A stretch of DNA of 14,755 nucleotides from JBBAEA01 sp041656175 (GTDB taxonomy: Bacteria; Myxococcota_A; Bradymonadia; UBA4248). The notes under the pieces were generated by a model. That model searched no databases. It was not told the origin of the DNA and worked only from the letters and a program-made list of their open reading frames with translations. The position numbers and the translations under genes are program-made. Shown here in pieces: positions 1-7,221 of this stretch; positions within the stretch are counted from its first letter, which is position 1; the number at the start of each line of letters is the position of its first letter. The DNA lies in assembly GCA_041656175.1 (NCBI GenBank), contig JBBAEA010000091.1:1-14755 (forward strand), read 5' to 3'.

Positions 1-88
1 CAATGCTAATTAAATAAGGCAGGTGGAAGATAAAATGACATTTTATTCGAAAAGTGCTTAAAAGAGTGCTTTCTTTTTTGGAGGGGGG

Positions 89-139
89 TGCGGGGGGAAC
101 CTTTTTTCTTTTGCAAAAAGAAAAAAGGTTCCCCCCGCA
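89..139. repeat. Perfect 24-bp palindrome beyond the rpsA operon
   Basis: Positions 89-112 are the exact reverse complement of 116-139, leaving a 3-nt loop (GCA at 113-115). Each arm contains a six-base G or C run, then AACC/GGTT, then an A/T-rich tip. It begins 5 nt beyond the stop codon of the minus-strand phosphatase gene at 144, so it would form a very stable hairpin at the 3' end of that operon's transcript. A T-rich stretch inside the arm could act with the hairpin as a terminator, but no clean U-tract follows the stem on the minus strand. The G-rich flank (81-88) recalls the composite palindromes elsewhere in the window. The palindrome is certain; its role is inferred. Confidence 0.85.
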
Positions 140-143
140 AAGC

Positions 144-725
144 TCAAACATTATGAAAGCAGAACTTTAGGCTCGCTCCGAGCTTAAACATCGTCATCGC
201 TGCATTCTCTACCCCAATGCGGTAAAGTCCCGACTTCGGAATTCCAAGTAACTGCATCATGGCAAGTCGTATAAGACCCGCGTGAGTGACCCAAATAATG
301 TCGCGCTCTGTTGCAGCATGCTCTAAAAGCAATTCCGAAACTCGCGCATCCACCGCCGACAAAGGCTCCGCCGCTTGCGCATAGCCCGTATGGTACGGAT
401 CCGCCAAATGCGTCTGCCACAGAGGATCGCTATTAAGCTCCATCATACTTTTGCCCGTAAACACGCCTGTATCGATCTCGATTAAACGCGGCTCCACACG
501 AAGTTCAAAAGCACAGCGTGCCTGCACCGCTTTTGCCGTATCAAGCGCTCGCTGTAGTGGGCTCGATAGGATGAGGGGGTTCTCCAAATTTTGTGCAAAA
601 ATTCGCTCAGCCAAAGCCTCCGCTTGCCGCCTCCCCTCCTCAGATAGCGCAATATCGTTCAGACCCTGTACACGTCTTTCGGCGTTCCACAAAGTTTTTG
701 CGTGTCGACACAAATAGAGGCGCAT
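144..725 (-). CDS. Histidine phosphatase superfamily protein
   Basis: This 193-residue protein belongs to the phosphoglycerate-mutase-like phosphatases, which use a phospho-histidine intermediate. Visible catalytic features are the N-terminal RHAKT (Arg7, His8), SSPLQRALDTA with Arg59, the LIEIDTG segment with Glu83, and VTHAG with His148. Length is normal for the cobC/gpmB-like branch. The substrate cannot be read from sequence: alpha-ribazole phosphate, a sugar phosphate or a phosphoglycerate are all possible, and no cobalamin genes are nearby. It is the last gene of a minus-strand run, starting 23 nt after the tsaE stop, so it is probably co-transcribed with rpsA and tsaE. No signal peptide is seen, so it should be cytoplasmic. 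Confidence 0.88.
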   Translation of the reverse strand: MRLYLCRHAKTLWNAERRVQGLNDIALSEEGRRQAEALAERIFAQNLENPLILSSPLQRALDTAKAVQARCAFELRVEPRLIEIDTGVFTGKSMMELNSDPLWQTHLADPYHTGYAQAAEPLSAVDARVSELLLEHAATERDIIWVTHAGLIRLAMMQLLGIPKSGLYRIGVENAAMTMFKLGASLKFCFHNV

Positions 726-748
726 AGCTCACAAACCCCTAAATCAAA

Positions 749-1231
749 CTACGAAAACAACGGCAAAAGTCGCTCATAAAGCTTTGTATCACTCCCTTTA
801 AGCAAGCGGAAATGCCGCAATCCCTCCACTAACTCATCGCTCTCGTATACATAATCGATCCACACTTGCGTAAAGACCAAAGGCTCTGCCTTCTCGACCT
901 GCTCTAGCCACTCAATGAGTACCAGAGCCTCGCTATCCTCCACCGCGTCCCAATACCCCGCCGATTCAAGCTCTTCCAAATTCGACAATCTGTACAGATC
1001 TAGGTGGTTAATATAACGCCCCCCACCCTCATAGCGATTGATTAACGTAAAAGACGGCGAGCACACATGACAGCCTTCACCAATGTAACTGGCAGCCACA
1101 CCGCGCACAAACTGCGTCTTGCCCGCACCTAAATCCCCCGAAAGCGCAAGCACGTCCCCCGCGCGGAGCACCCCCCCGCAACGCCAACCTAGATCATAGC
1201 TGTCCCGCGCCGAGCGGCTAAGAAAAATCAT
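749..1231 (-). CDS. tsaE: tRNA threonylcarbamoyladenosine synthesis ATPase TsaE
   Basis: TsaE is the ATPase that works with TsaB and TsaD to place threonylcarbamoyl on A37 of ANN-decoding tRNAs. The 160-residue protein has the family's P-loop GDLGAGKT at residues 32-39, the following SPSFTLINRY switch segment, an HLDLYRL segment and the IEWLE motif. Length is typical (about 150-160). It starts 8 nt after the rpsA stop codon, implying one transcript and perhaps coupled translation; the phosphatase gene follows at 23 nt. The partners tsaB and tsaD are not in this window. Identification is firm. Confidence 0.95.
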   Translation of the reverse strand: MIFLSRSARDSYDLGWRCGGVLRAGDVLALSGDLGAGKTQFVRGVAASYIGEGCHVCSPSFTLINRYEGGGRYINHLDLYRLSNLEELESAGYWDAVEDSEALVLIEWLEQVEKAEPLVFTQVWIDYVYESDELVEGLRHFRLLKGSDTKLYERLLPLFS

Positions 1232-1239
1232 GACAAAAC

Positions 1240-2901
1240 CTAGTGCTTAAGTTCAGCAGGAAAAACATCCAATAGGGTTGTGCGCATCTCTCCATCTTCA
1301 ACCGTTTCACTTGCGCTCGTAGACACAAGTTCCTCTGCTACAAAAGGTTCTGCTATCAGCGAGAGGCTAACGCGACGCTTCTCTGGCTCTATGCGTATAA
1401 CCGTAGCAGTCACTTCATCGCCAACTTTAAGCTTCTCTTCCACCGACTCGATCCGTTCCGTTGATATCTCCGAAATGTGAATCAGACCCAAGACGCCGTC
1501 GATGATTTCCGCAAAAGCACCAAAGCGCGCAATTCGCTTAATCGTCACATCGATCTGTTCCCCCAACTTAGCCTTCTCCAAAGCAGCTTCCCACGGATCA
1601 GCCGTCAGATGCTTAATACCCAGCGACGCCTTCTCCTGCTCCACATCCAAAGCCAAAAGCCTACACTCCACCTCATCCCCCACCTTAAAGCGCTCATCCA
1701 AATGATTCACCCTACCCGACCACTCAATATCCGTCGAATGGATCAAACCATCCACATGCTCGCCAAGGCTAACAAACACACCAAAATCTGCTATTCCCGA
1801 AATCTTTAGCTTGTAGTTCTCCCCAACGCTAAACTGCGTCGACGCCAAACTCCACGGATTCTCTTGCAAGCGCTTCAAACTTAGCTTCAAACGACGCGCT
1901 TCCTCATCAATTTCTATGAGCTTAACCTCAAGCTCCTGGCCAATCTCAAGCACCTGCTTCGGATGCTTCAAGCCATGCTTCCACGAAATCTCCGAAATGT
2001 GGATCATCCCCTCAACCCCTGGCGCCAAGGACACAAAAGCGCCAAAATTCGCCAACGTCACAACCTTTCCATTCAGCACTTGCCCAAGCTGCAACCCCTG
2101 CACATGCTCCTTCCACGGGTCACCTACCAAGTTCTTATGGTCAAACGAAATCTTTCCACTACTCTCGTTAATCTCAAGCACCTGAACCTTAATCGCATCG
2201 CCTTCTTTAAATAACTGCGACGGCTCCTCGCGCCCCCAAGTCAGATTGGAACGATGCACTAAGCCCTCAACCCCCGAACCAATGTCAACAAACACGCCGT
2301 AGGGCACTACCTGTCGCACCCGCGCGTCAAAAATCTGCCCCGCCTGCAAGGTCTTGAGCAGCGCCTCCTTCGCCTCCAGCAAATCCACTTCGAGCACCGC
2401 ACGACGACTCAAAATAACATCGCCATTCTTGCGCGAAAACTTCAAAACCACGCAATCCAAGTCCTTACCCACAAACTCGCTCAAATCGCTTGGCTCGTAA
2501 ATATCGATCTGCCGCTTGGGCACAAACCCACGCATACCCTCGATATTCGCCACCAATCCCCCATCCACAAACGCAATCACCCGCGCCTTAACCGTCGCCC
2601 GCTCCTTGGCCAAATTAGCCATCCTATCCCAAAGCAAAAACGGCGCCACCTTCCACTTGGACAAAAGCCACAAACCGTTGCGCGCCAAACCCTCCGCATA
2701 CAACTGCTCAACCGCCCCAACCTGCGGCTCAACCGCCAACTCCACCGACCGCAACACACCGCGCTGCGAGTCCCCAAACGAAAAAAGCAAACCCTCCGCA
2801 TGCCTCTCTACATACGTCGCTTCCACCAAACTAGCCGCATACTTCGAATGATTGTCCTTAATATCATCAATTGCTTGCGTTAAATTCTTTTTCTCCGACA
2901 T
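1240..2901 (-). CDS. rpsA: 30S ribosomal protein S1
   Basis: S1 binds mRNA at the small ribosomal subunit and helps initiate on structured leaders. The 553-residue protein has the six-repeat layout of Gram-negative S1: two divergent N-terminal OB folds (about 25-87 and 101-168) and four clear S1 motifs (about 185-255, 272-343, 359-430, 446-516). These carry repeated signatures such as YGVFVDIGSGVEGLVH, FGAFVSLAPGVEGMIH, FGVFVSLGEHVDGLIH and FGAFAEIIDGVLGLIH. The ribosome site GAGGGA lies just before the ATG at 2901. It heads an operon with tsaE and a phosphatase. The 5' region up to 3436 holds a large hairpin; whether that takes part in S1 autoregulation is unknown. Confidence 0.97.
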   Translation of the reverse strand: MSEKKNLTQAIDDIKDNHSKYAASLVEATYVERHAEGLLFSFGDSQRGVLRSVELAVEPQVGAVEQLYAEGLARNGLWLLSKWKVAPFLLWDRMANLAKERATVKARVIAFVDGGLVANIEGMRGFVPKRQIDIYEPSDLSEFVGKDLDCVVLKFSRKNGDVILSRRAVLEVDLLEAKEALLKTLQAGQIFDARVRQVVPYGVFVDIGSGVEGLVHRSNLTWGREEPSQLFKEGDAIKVQVLEINESSGKISFDHKNLVGDPWKEHVQGLQLGQVLNGKVVTLANFGAFVSLAPGVEGMIHISEISWKHGLKHPKQVLEIGQELEVKLIEIDEEARRLKLSLKRLQENPWSLASTQFSVGENYKLKISGIADFGVFVSLGEHVDGLIHSTDIEWSGRVNHLDERFKVGDEVECRLLALDVEQEKASLGIKHLTADPWEAALEKAKLGEQIDVTIKRIARFGAFAEIIDGVLGLIHISEISTERIESVEEKLKVGDEVTATVIRIEPEKRRVSLSLIAEPFVAEELVSTSASETVEDGEMRTTLLDVFPAELKH

Positions 2902-2945
2902 ATTTCCCTCTTTATAAGATGAAACTTTAGTTTAAACTCATTGGT

Positions 2946-3104
2946 GCTTTTTGGGGCAAGGGGGAAGTCTCCCCCTCGCGCAAGCTTCCCTCAAAAGTCG
3001 CCAAATATCGCAATACGACGTGCAAAGTTTTCGCTATTCGCTCAACCTTCGCACGTCGTGCGATATTAGGCGACTTTCTCAGGTGATCTTGCGCTACCCC
3101 CTCC
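2946..3104. repeat. Composite GC-rich palindrome, copy 1 (rpsA / sigma-like gene interval)
   Basis: This lies in the 535-nt divergent gap between rpsA and the gene at 3437. It opens with a T-run (2948-2952) and a head hairpin GGGGG-AAGTCT-CCCCC at 2960-2975. A closing stem follows, GCGCAAG (2978-2984) with CTTGCGC (3088-3094). Inside is a long imperfect hairpin with arms 2994-3023 and 3051-3077 that contains ACGACGTGC/GCACGTCGT. The element ends in TACCCCCTCC (3095-3104). The head and tail recur at 11444-11511 (opposite orientation) and 13273-13423 with unrelated cores. Lying upstream of both flanking genes, it is not an ordinary terminator. I see no convincing gene in 2902-3436. Confidence 0.8.
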
Positions 3105-3342
3105 GTTCTTGCAAACAACAAAAAATAGCCCAAAATAAAATTCTTCTCGTAAAACTAAAGCTCTCTTTGGTAGCCTGCCATAACCGTTATCTTGCACCGC
3201 AATCCGAGCAGGAAAACCACGATGCTGTCCCGACAACGCATGCATACCGTAATTCATGCACGATGTCCATTCAACAAGGCACGCGCCTAAGCCTAGATAC
3301 AAAGCAATCAAAGAAAACTCCCAATAAACTCGCTCTAAACCC

Positions 3343-3370
3343 TTGACAAATCCTAGCAAATCTCGAAAAT
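3343..3370 (+). promoter_or_regulatory. Candidate sigma-70-type promoter for the sigma-like gene
   Basis: A perfect -35 TTGACA (3343-3348) is followed after 16 nt by GAAAAT (3365-3370), an imperfect -10. The gene starts at 3437, leaving a leader of about 60 nt. The -35 is convincing, the -10 only fair. Confidence 0.5.
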
Positions 3371-3436
3371 GCTCTGTTTGAGGGAGAGCGTTATGGACAC
3401 GCTCAAGTGTTTTGTAAAATTGTTAGGGCTTAAAAT

Positions 3437-3958
3437 ATGACTGATGAGCCGAATAATTCACGGCCTATACGCACAACCACCGCAAGACGCGGCGCTAGAC
3501 GCGGACTTCGCCGCTCTAAAATGCTCAGCCTTCGCTCTCTATCGCGCGAAGAAATCGAAGAAGCTCGCCTGATCCTTGAGGCTTTCGAGCACTTTCGCCC
3601 ACGCCACCGCGGCGAGTGTCGAAACGCGCCAAGACCCTGTCCGTGGGTTAGCTGTAAGTACCACTTGTACCTTGATATTGTGCAGCAATCAGGTTCGATT
3701 AAGCTCAATTTCCCCGACCTTGAAGTCTGGGAAATGGCAGAAACATGCGCTCTTGACGTCGCGGATCGCGGCGGCATCACCCTCGAAGAAGTCGGAACAC
3801 TGCTCAACCTAACACGCGAACGCATACGCCAAGTCGAGCAAAGCGGCGTAGAGAAACTACAGACTATACTTGGCGACGAAGACGATCGAGAACTCGACCA
3901 CGACGAAGAAACGCTTTTCGACGATGAGCCGTTGTTTGACGACGAAGACGATTATTAA
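3437..3958 (+). CDS. Sigma-70 region 4-like DNA-binding protein with acidic tail
   Basis: The 173-residue protein begins with an arginine-rich stretch (about residues 9-28). A conserved-looking block follows with Cys61, Cys68 and Cys73 in the pattern C-X6-C-PWVS-C, then SIKLNFPDLEVWEMAETCA and the helix-turn-helix ITLEEVGTLLNLTRERIRQVE (about 114-134). The tail (about 146-173) is almost all Asp and Glu. The helix-turn-helix matches sigma-70 region 4.2, which contacts -35 elements, but no region 2 is present, so it is unlikely to be a complete sigma factor. From memory, similar proteins occur in Myxococcota-like bacteria without a defined function. The cysteines could bind metal (inference). 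It stands alone on the plus strand with its own candidate promoter. Confidence 0.8.
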   Translation: MTDEPNNSRPIRTTTARRGARRGLRRSKMLSLRSLSREEIEEARLILEAFEHFRPRHRGECRNAPRPCPWVSCKYHLYLDIVQQSGSIKLNFPDLEVWEMAETCALDVADRGGITLEEVGTLLNLTRERIRQVEQSGVEKLQTILGDEDDRELDHDEETLFDDEPLFDDEDDY

Positions 3959-3996
3959 CGCGAAGCCTGCCACAGACTTAAGTAAGCTCTAACTCA

Positions 3997-4101
3997 TGTA
4001 AAAACAGTCAAGAGAAAGCTATCGTAAACTAAAGAAAAGCAGGCGAGCGTTTAAGTTAAAATCAATAAAATCAAGAGCTTACAGCAAAAATGAGTTCGAG
4101 C
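3997..4101 (+). repeat. Dispersed intergenic repeat, copy A
   Basis: About 105 nt beginning 38 nt after the sigma-like gene align with 9032-9135, downstream of hisS, in the same orientation. Conserved blocks are GTAAAA.CAGTC, AGCTA.CG.AAAC, GCGTT.AAG.TAA, TCAATAAAATCAAG, CTACA/TTACA, CAAAAA and GTTCG. A short stem GCCC/GGGC follows at 4101-4117. The element has no open frame shared between copies, so an RNA element or a mobile repeat is more likely than a gene. The IS begins 31 nt later at 4132. Confidence 0.7.
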
Positions 4102-4207
4102 CCCTAAGCCTTATCGGGCGTGTAGCAAGCTCCCGACTTTGTCAGTAGAGCTCAGGAAAGCTATAAACTACGTAGTTTCCCCAAAAACAGGGTACTACGG
4201 CAGTAGT

Positions 4208-5686
4208 TTATTTTATTCTTTTGACCTGATCCCTGTATTTTATGCCAAAGGCTTTGCAAATCTTAATCTGATTGTCAGTTCTGTGAGATGGCACGAGGTA
4301 TTCTCTTCTAGTCGAATTGTCTCTGAGTATACTTGCTTGCATGTGTAATAGCTCGTTGTTGAGCTCTTGCAAACTAAGTTTAAGTTTCGAGATAACATTG
4401 AGCTGGTAGAGTGCATATTTAGCGAGGCTATAGGCAACGAAACAAATACAGATGTGGGCGTGAATTCTCTCTTCGGTCCAGTGATAGATTGGCCGCATTC
4501 TGAGGTTGTGTTTATTTACCCTGAAGGCTTCCTCAATTTGCCATAGCCCTCGATATTGTGTCAAAATATCGCTTGCATCTTCTTGCGTCACATTCGTTAT
4601 TACGCCATGCAAGCCATCCCATAAGGCATCTTGTGCAATTCCCTCTTCATTTATAGTAACATCATCTCTAGTAACATCATCTGTCTCATTAAGCTTAAGA
4701 TATTCGGATGAACCTCGCTTTGTGACGATTGACTTGATAGATACAGTTTTCGCTTTCTTAGCTTTTTTGAGAAGACGGGTCACGAGGCGCTCTCTATCTT
4801 TTGCATCTTCTAGCGCTCTTTTTTTGCTGTAACTAACGATGAGTCGCCTATTTTCATAGACATACTCTTTGCACCAGTGCTGCTCATTGCATACTTTTTC
4901 GGGGTGAAATTCGTCGTTTAGAAGCTGCCCTTGGAAGCTCTTTTTCAACGACTTGAGTTTGCATGCAATAATGTAAGAAATCCCATTGACTTCCATTAAC
5001 GCTAAGTTTTCTTTGCAGAACATTGCTCGATCTGCAACCAATGTCACATGAGAGATCTTGAGCTTGTCACGAAGCGTCTCTACCGCCGTTAATAAGGTAT
5101 TCGTTTCGGATGTGTTGCCTGGAAATAAAAAATAACTAATCGGAAGACCATATTGCGTCGTCACTAATGCAAGCATGACCTGCACTTCTTTGAATTTATT
5201 GTCTTTACTGTAACCTAGATTGCGCAAATTGTCACTTTCAAAACTCTCAAAATACAGTGTGCTTACATCAAAAAATACAAGATCCACGGACTGCGAAAAT
5301 AAATCTAGGGTGTTTCGCGCTACTTGACTCTTAATCCGTTCTTCTTGCTTGTATACATGATCCATTACTTGATAAAGCTTGTTTATATCAATGCTTATAC
5401 CAAAATCTCGCTCCAAATATGACGCTGTCCTTCGTTGACTATCGGGGTTTGCAAGACGCGCTAAAACTAAGTTTTTTAATATAAAGTTCCAATCTTGATC
5501 CTTACGCGTCCCTGATAAAATGTTTCCAAAGCCTAGATTATCATACAAATTTCCATAAACATCATGAATCCCAGTTACAATACGTTGCTCTTCTGTCGTT
5601 GATTTGACTGAGATCCTCTCGCCTTCTTCCAGCTCTATAGTCTTGAGCTTAGCGCTTTGGTGAATCTTTTCAGGCGCTTCAAAGGG
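4208..5686 (-). CDS. IS1634-type DDE transposase, main part (second frame)
   Basis: This frame carries the catalytic core of the transposase. Numbering from the first in-frame ATG at 5548, the DDE residues appear as Asp94 (FFDVSTLYFES), Asp173 (LVADRAMF) and Glu339 in YRGLWQIEEAFRVNK, the IS4/IS1634-type signature. That ATG is internal: the frame is open back to about 5701 and encodes IELEEGERIS and TGIHDVYGN, normal family sequence, so translation from 5548 would lack the N-terminus. The missing N-terminus lies at 5635-5889 in the +1-related frame. A single -1 shift near 5680-5686 would join them into about 560 residues, typical for the family. Apart from this shift the gene has no stops, so it is either expressed by frameshifting or inactivated by one recent indel. 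Confidence 0.88.
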   Translation of the reverse strand, partial: PFEAPEKIHQSAKLKTIELEEGERISVKSTTEEQRIVTGIHDVYGNLYDNLGFGNILSGTRKDQDWNFILKNLVLARLANPDSQRRTASYLERDFGISIDINKLYQVMDHVYKQEERIKSQVARNTLDLFSQSVDLVFFDVSTLYFESFESDNLRNLGYSKDNKFKEVQVMLALVTTQYGLPISYFLFPGNTSETNTLLTAVETLRDKLKISHVTLVADRAMFCKENLALMEVNGISYIIACKLKSLKKSFQGQLLNDEFHPEKVCNEQHWCKEYVYENRRLIVSYSKKRALEDAKDRERLVTRLLKKAKKAKTVSIKSIVTKRGSSEYLKLNETDDVTRDDVTINEEGIAQDALWDGLHGVITNVTQEDASDILTQYRGLWQIEEAFRVNKHNLRMRPIYHWTEERIHAHICICFVAYSLAKYALYQLNVISKLKLSLQELNNELLHMQASILRDNSTRREYLVPSHRTDNQIKICKAFGIKYRDQVKRIK

Positions 5687-5889
5687 AAGGATATTTCTCG
5701 GTCACCCTCACGTTTGAGCCGCAAAATAGACGCTTCCGCTATACGTTTGTATTCTGCGACCTCCTCTTCAGTCGTTGCCATGCCGAAATGGCGCACAATC
5801 TTTTGCTGAACTTGATTCCCTTTGCGCACCGAATCAACCACTTGGATGGCCACTTTACCGTTGTTTTTCTTCTTAACTCTTACAAACAT
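5635..5889 (-). CDS. IS1634-type transposase, N-terminal part (first frame)
   Basis: This 84-residue frame begins MFVRVKKKNNGKVAIQ and continues with QQKIVRHFGMATTEEEVAEY, the usual N-terminus of IS1634-type transposases. I chose the ATG at 5889 over 5919 because GGAAGGA lies about 9 nt upstream and family members start at this methionine. The frame stops at 5635-5637, after running out of family-like sequence at SFPLKRLKRFTKA. The better continuation (LEAPEKIHQ, then KLKTIELEEGERIS) is in the -1 frame. The two frames overlap from about 5701 to 5638. Alone it would be an inactive fragment or a regulatory short product. Confidence 0.8.
   Translation of the reverse strand: MFVRVKKKNNGKVAIQVVDSVRKGNQVQQKIVRHFGMATTEEEVAEYKRIAEASILRLKREGDREISFPLKRLKRFTKALSSRL
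5680..5686 (-). promoter_or_regulatory. Candidate -1 ribosomal frameshift heptamer in the transposase
   Basis: Read on the minus strand and in the frame of the N-terminal part, the bases are C_CCT_TTG, which fits X_XXY_YYZ. Slipping back one base re-pairs CCT to CCC and TTG to TTT and enters the frame of the main transposase part. Two short stems follow: AGCGC/GCGCT, and AGCTC/GAGCT with a 9-nt loop. The pattern is exact, but this heptamer is not among the best-known bacterial slippery sites, and a simple one-base deletion would look the same in one copy. Confidence 0.45.
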
Positions 5890-6183
5890 GTCAACACATC
5901 CTTCCACCATCGTGGACATAGCACAGTCATGATCTTTTTTGTCAACATATTTTTACCTGGGATACTACATTTCGAACTTAAATTACGCTCTACGCAGTTA
6001 CTTGATTTCTTGCATCGGTTGGCATCTCAACTGACAAAGTCGGGTGAAGTTTGAACGGTTTTGTTAGCGTTATTTTTTTCATTTCTTTGTCCCATTTTTA
6101 GTCAAAATTTACTTGCCTTTTGTAAAAGCTTAGTTACTTTGTAGATAGGTGCATGGATGCGTGTGGACTATTGGAGGTGCGCT

Positions 6184-6333
6184 ATGAAAATGAAGGGCAT
6201 TGATTACGGAGAATTGGGGGTAGTGTTTTGGGTTCTAATGAGCTTTCTTACCATTCCATTTATTTTAATCTTTGTAGTGCCGATACTCCTCATTATTCTC
6301 GCTAATATCCTCATGTTTTTTGGTCTTATATAG
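6184..6333 (+). CDS. Small membrane protein, 49 aa
   Basis: GGAGG at 6173-6177 lies 6 nt before an ATG at 6184, and the frame runs 49 codons to TAG at 6331-6333. Residues 1-10 (MKMKGIDYGE) are polar; residues about 11-48 are almost all hydrophobic with a central proline, giving one long or two short membrane segments. A good terminator follows at 6357-6381. It sits between the IS and the phage tail remnant, on the opposite strand from the tail genes. I do not recognise it; candidates are a phage membrane peptide or a host small protein. The strong ribosome site and terminator make it more than a chance frame. Confidence 0.6.
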   Translation: MKMKGIDYGELGVVFWVLMSFLTIPFILIFVVPILLIILANILMFFGLI

Positions 6334-6356
6334 TCGTTATTGGGTCGATATTGCTA

Positions 6357-6381
6357 GGCAGCTTAAAAGCTGCCTTTTTTT
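6357..6381 (+). terminator. Rho-independent terminator after the 49-aa ORF
   Basis: GGCAGC (6357-6362), loop TTAAAA, GCTGCC (6369-6374), then seven T (6375-6381). The stem can extend through TT/AA. The orientation fits the plus-strand small ORF ending at 6333, and it lies 9 nt from the stop of the convergent tail-tube gene. Confidence 0.85.
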
Positions 6382-6389
6382 GTTTAGAG

Positions 6390-6917
6390 CTACAGCAAGT
6401 CGTCAACCTCTGCTCGATAGTCCTCGCCATTGATAATCAGTTTACCGCCAGTGCGATTGATGTGGTATAGCTCTTTGTCGCCTTCCAGAACCCTGTAAGC
6501 ATTAAGGGCAACACTGTAATCCTCTGTTCCGCCCTCGCCAGGTGCTTTTGCCGACTGAGGCACTTCGGTTACGTAACCAGAGAAGTAGCATGCAAAAGGC
6601 ACGACCCTTACTGCACCCGATGGCTCGGTAACTTCTTCAACCCACCTTGCGACGTATTCTTGATAACCGCGCCCTGCTAAGGTGATGGTTTGCACGTTTA
6701 AGGAAACGCTAAGCCCCATAGTCATGTCCGAGATTCTAGACTGATCTGGTATAGTCATGGAACCCATGACTTGCGCCGTGGATGTCTCAAAAGCTATGGA
6801 TGGCGGCGTAATTTGGCAGTCAATAGCACATGGCTTTTGCTGCACCTCGCCGTTTACCACTTTGTATAGCGACGTTCCCTTAATTGCGTTGTAGATACTA
6901 ATTCTTTGTAATGCCAT
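6390..6917 (-). CDS. Phage major tail tube protein (P2 FII-like)
   Basis: The 175-residue product resembles tail-tube proteins of contractile-tail phages, which polymerise into the inner tube under the sheath. Supporting features are the MALQRISIYNAI start, the central beta-rich region with ITLAGRGYQEY, the typical late segment YSVALNAYRVLEGDKELYHI, and the ending NGEDYRAEVDDLL (family pattern: Tyr-rich strand, Ile-Asp, Asn-Gly-x-Asp, Leu-Leu). AGGAG lies 8 nt before the ATG. The sheath fragment lies 10 nt upstream, the same sheath-tube order as P2 FI-FII. The gene looks intact, but no other complete tail, head or lysis genes are in the window, so it is probably a prophage remnant. Confidence 0.75.
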   Translation of the reverse strand: MALQRISIYNAIKGTSLYKVVNGEVQQKPCAIDCQITPPSIAFETSTAQVMGSMTIPDQSRISDMTMGLSVSLNVQTITLAGRGYQEYVARWVEEVTEPSGAVRVVPFACYFSGYVTEVPQSAKAPGEGGTEDYSVALNAYRVLEGDKELYHINRTGGKLIINGEDYRAEVDDLL

Positions 6918-6927
6918 GGCTTATCTC

Positions 6928-7200
6928 CTACTTGTAATAGACGCTGTACCCAGCTTGTGAAAATGCAACTTGCAGCTCTGCAAACTTCATTGGCGGTGTT
7001 ACGGTGGCCTCGATACTCCACACGAACTGTCCAAGCGCGATGTTGTCTTGTGGGTTGTCTTCTGGCCTAAATTCGCATTTTGCTTCTCCAATGATGGCGC
7101 CAACGCTTTGCATGTAGGTTAAATAGTTTACTTCTTCGTTGATAATGTCGTTTCGCATTTGAAGCGTCATGGGCTTATCGACGCTAAACCTATATTTCTT
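6928..7200 (-). pseudogene. Phage tail sheath protein, C-terminal fragment
   Basis: From about 7200 the frame reads RFSVDKPMTLQMRNDIINEE, VNYLTYMQSVGAIIGEAKC, then PEDNPQDNIALGQFVWSIEA and VTPPMKFAELQVAF. This matches the C-terminal subdomain of P2 FI-like tail sheaths: the GAIIxG turn, an acidic PExN segment, the xGQ(F/L) strand, then a PP-containing strand. A complete sheath has several hundred residues; here an in-frame TAG (7201-7203) cuts it off, and the DNA beyond does not encode sheath-like sequence. The first ATG at 7170 would make an 80-aa product without function as a sheath. It directly precedes the tail-tube gene. Confidence 0.7.
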
Positions 7201-7221
7201 CTAAAAACGATTCATGATGTG

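Larger units (their letters stand above)
4132..6044 (-). mobile_element. Complete IS1634-type insertion sequence, 1913 bp
   Basis: The ends are perfect 15-bp inverted repeats: CCCGACTTTGTCAGT at 4132-4146 and its reverse complement at 6030-6044. After one mismatch the similarity continues for three more bases (GAG). They enclose one transposase unit read on the minus strand, with 155 nt between the right end and the start and 76 nt between the stop and the left end, as expected for a complete element. I could not find a short target duplication: the left flank ends CAAGCT and the right flank begins TGAAGT. The family assignment rests on the transposase. Confidence 0.9.

Noticed and set aside
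2946..3104. Reading the composite palindrome as a simple rho-independent terminator
   Set aside because: It lies upstream of both flanking genes, which diverge, and the stem is not followed by a T-run in either direction.
3066..3359. 97-codon minus-strand frame in the rpsA/sigma-like gap
   Set aside because: Its 3' part runs through the composite palindrome, no good ribosome site precedes it, and the protein resembles no family I know. It also overlaps another frame of similar quality on the plus strand.
4208..5548. Transposase starting at the ATG at 5548
   Set aside because: That ATG is inside the conserved DVYGNLYDNLGF segment, and the same frame encodes family-like sequence upstream of it.
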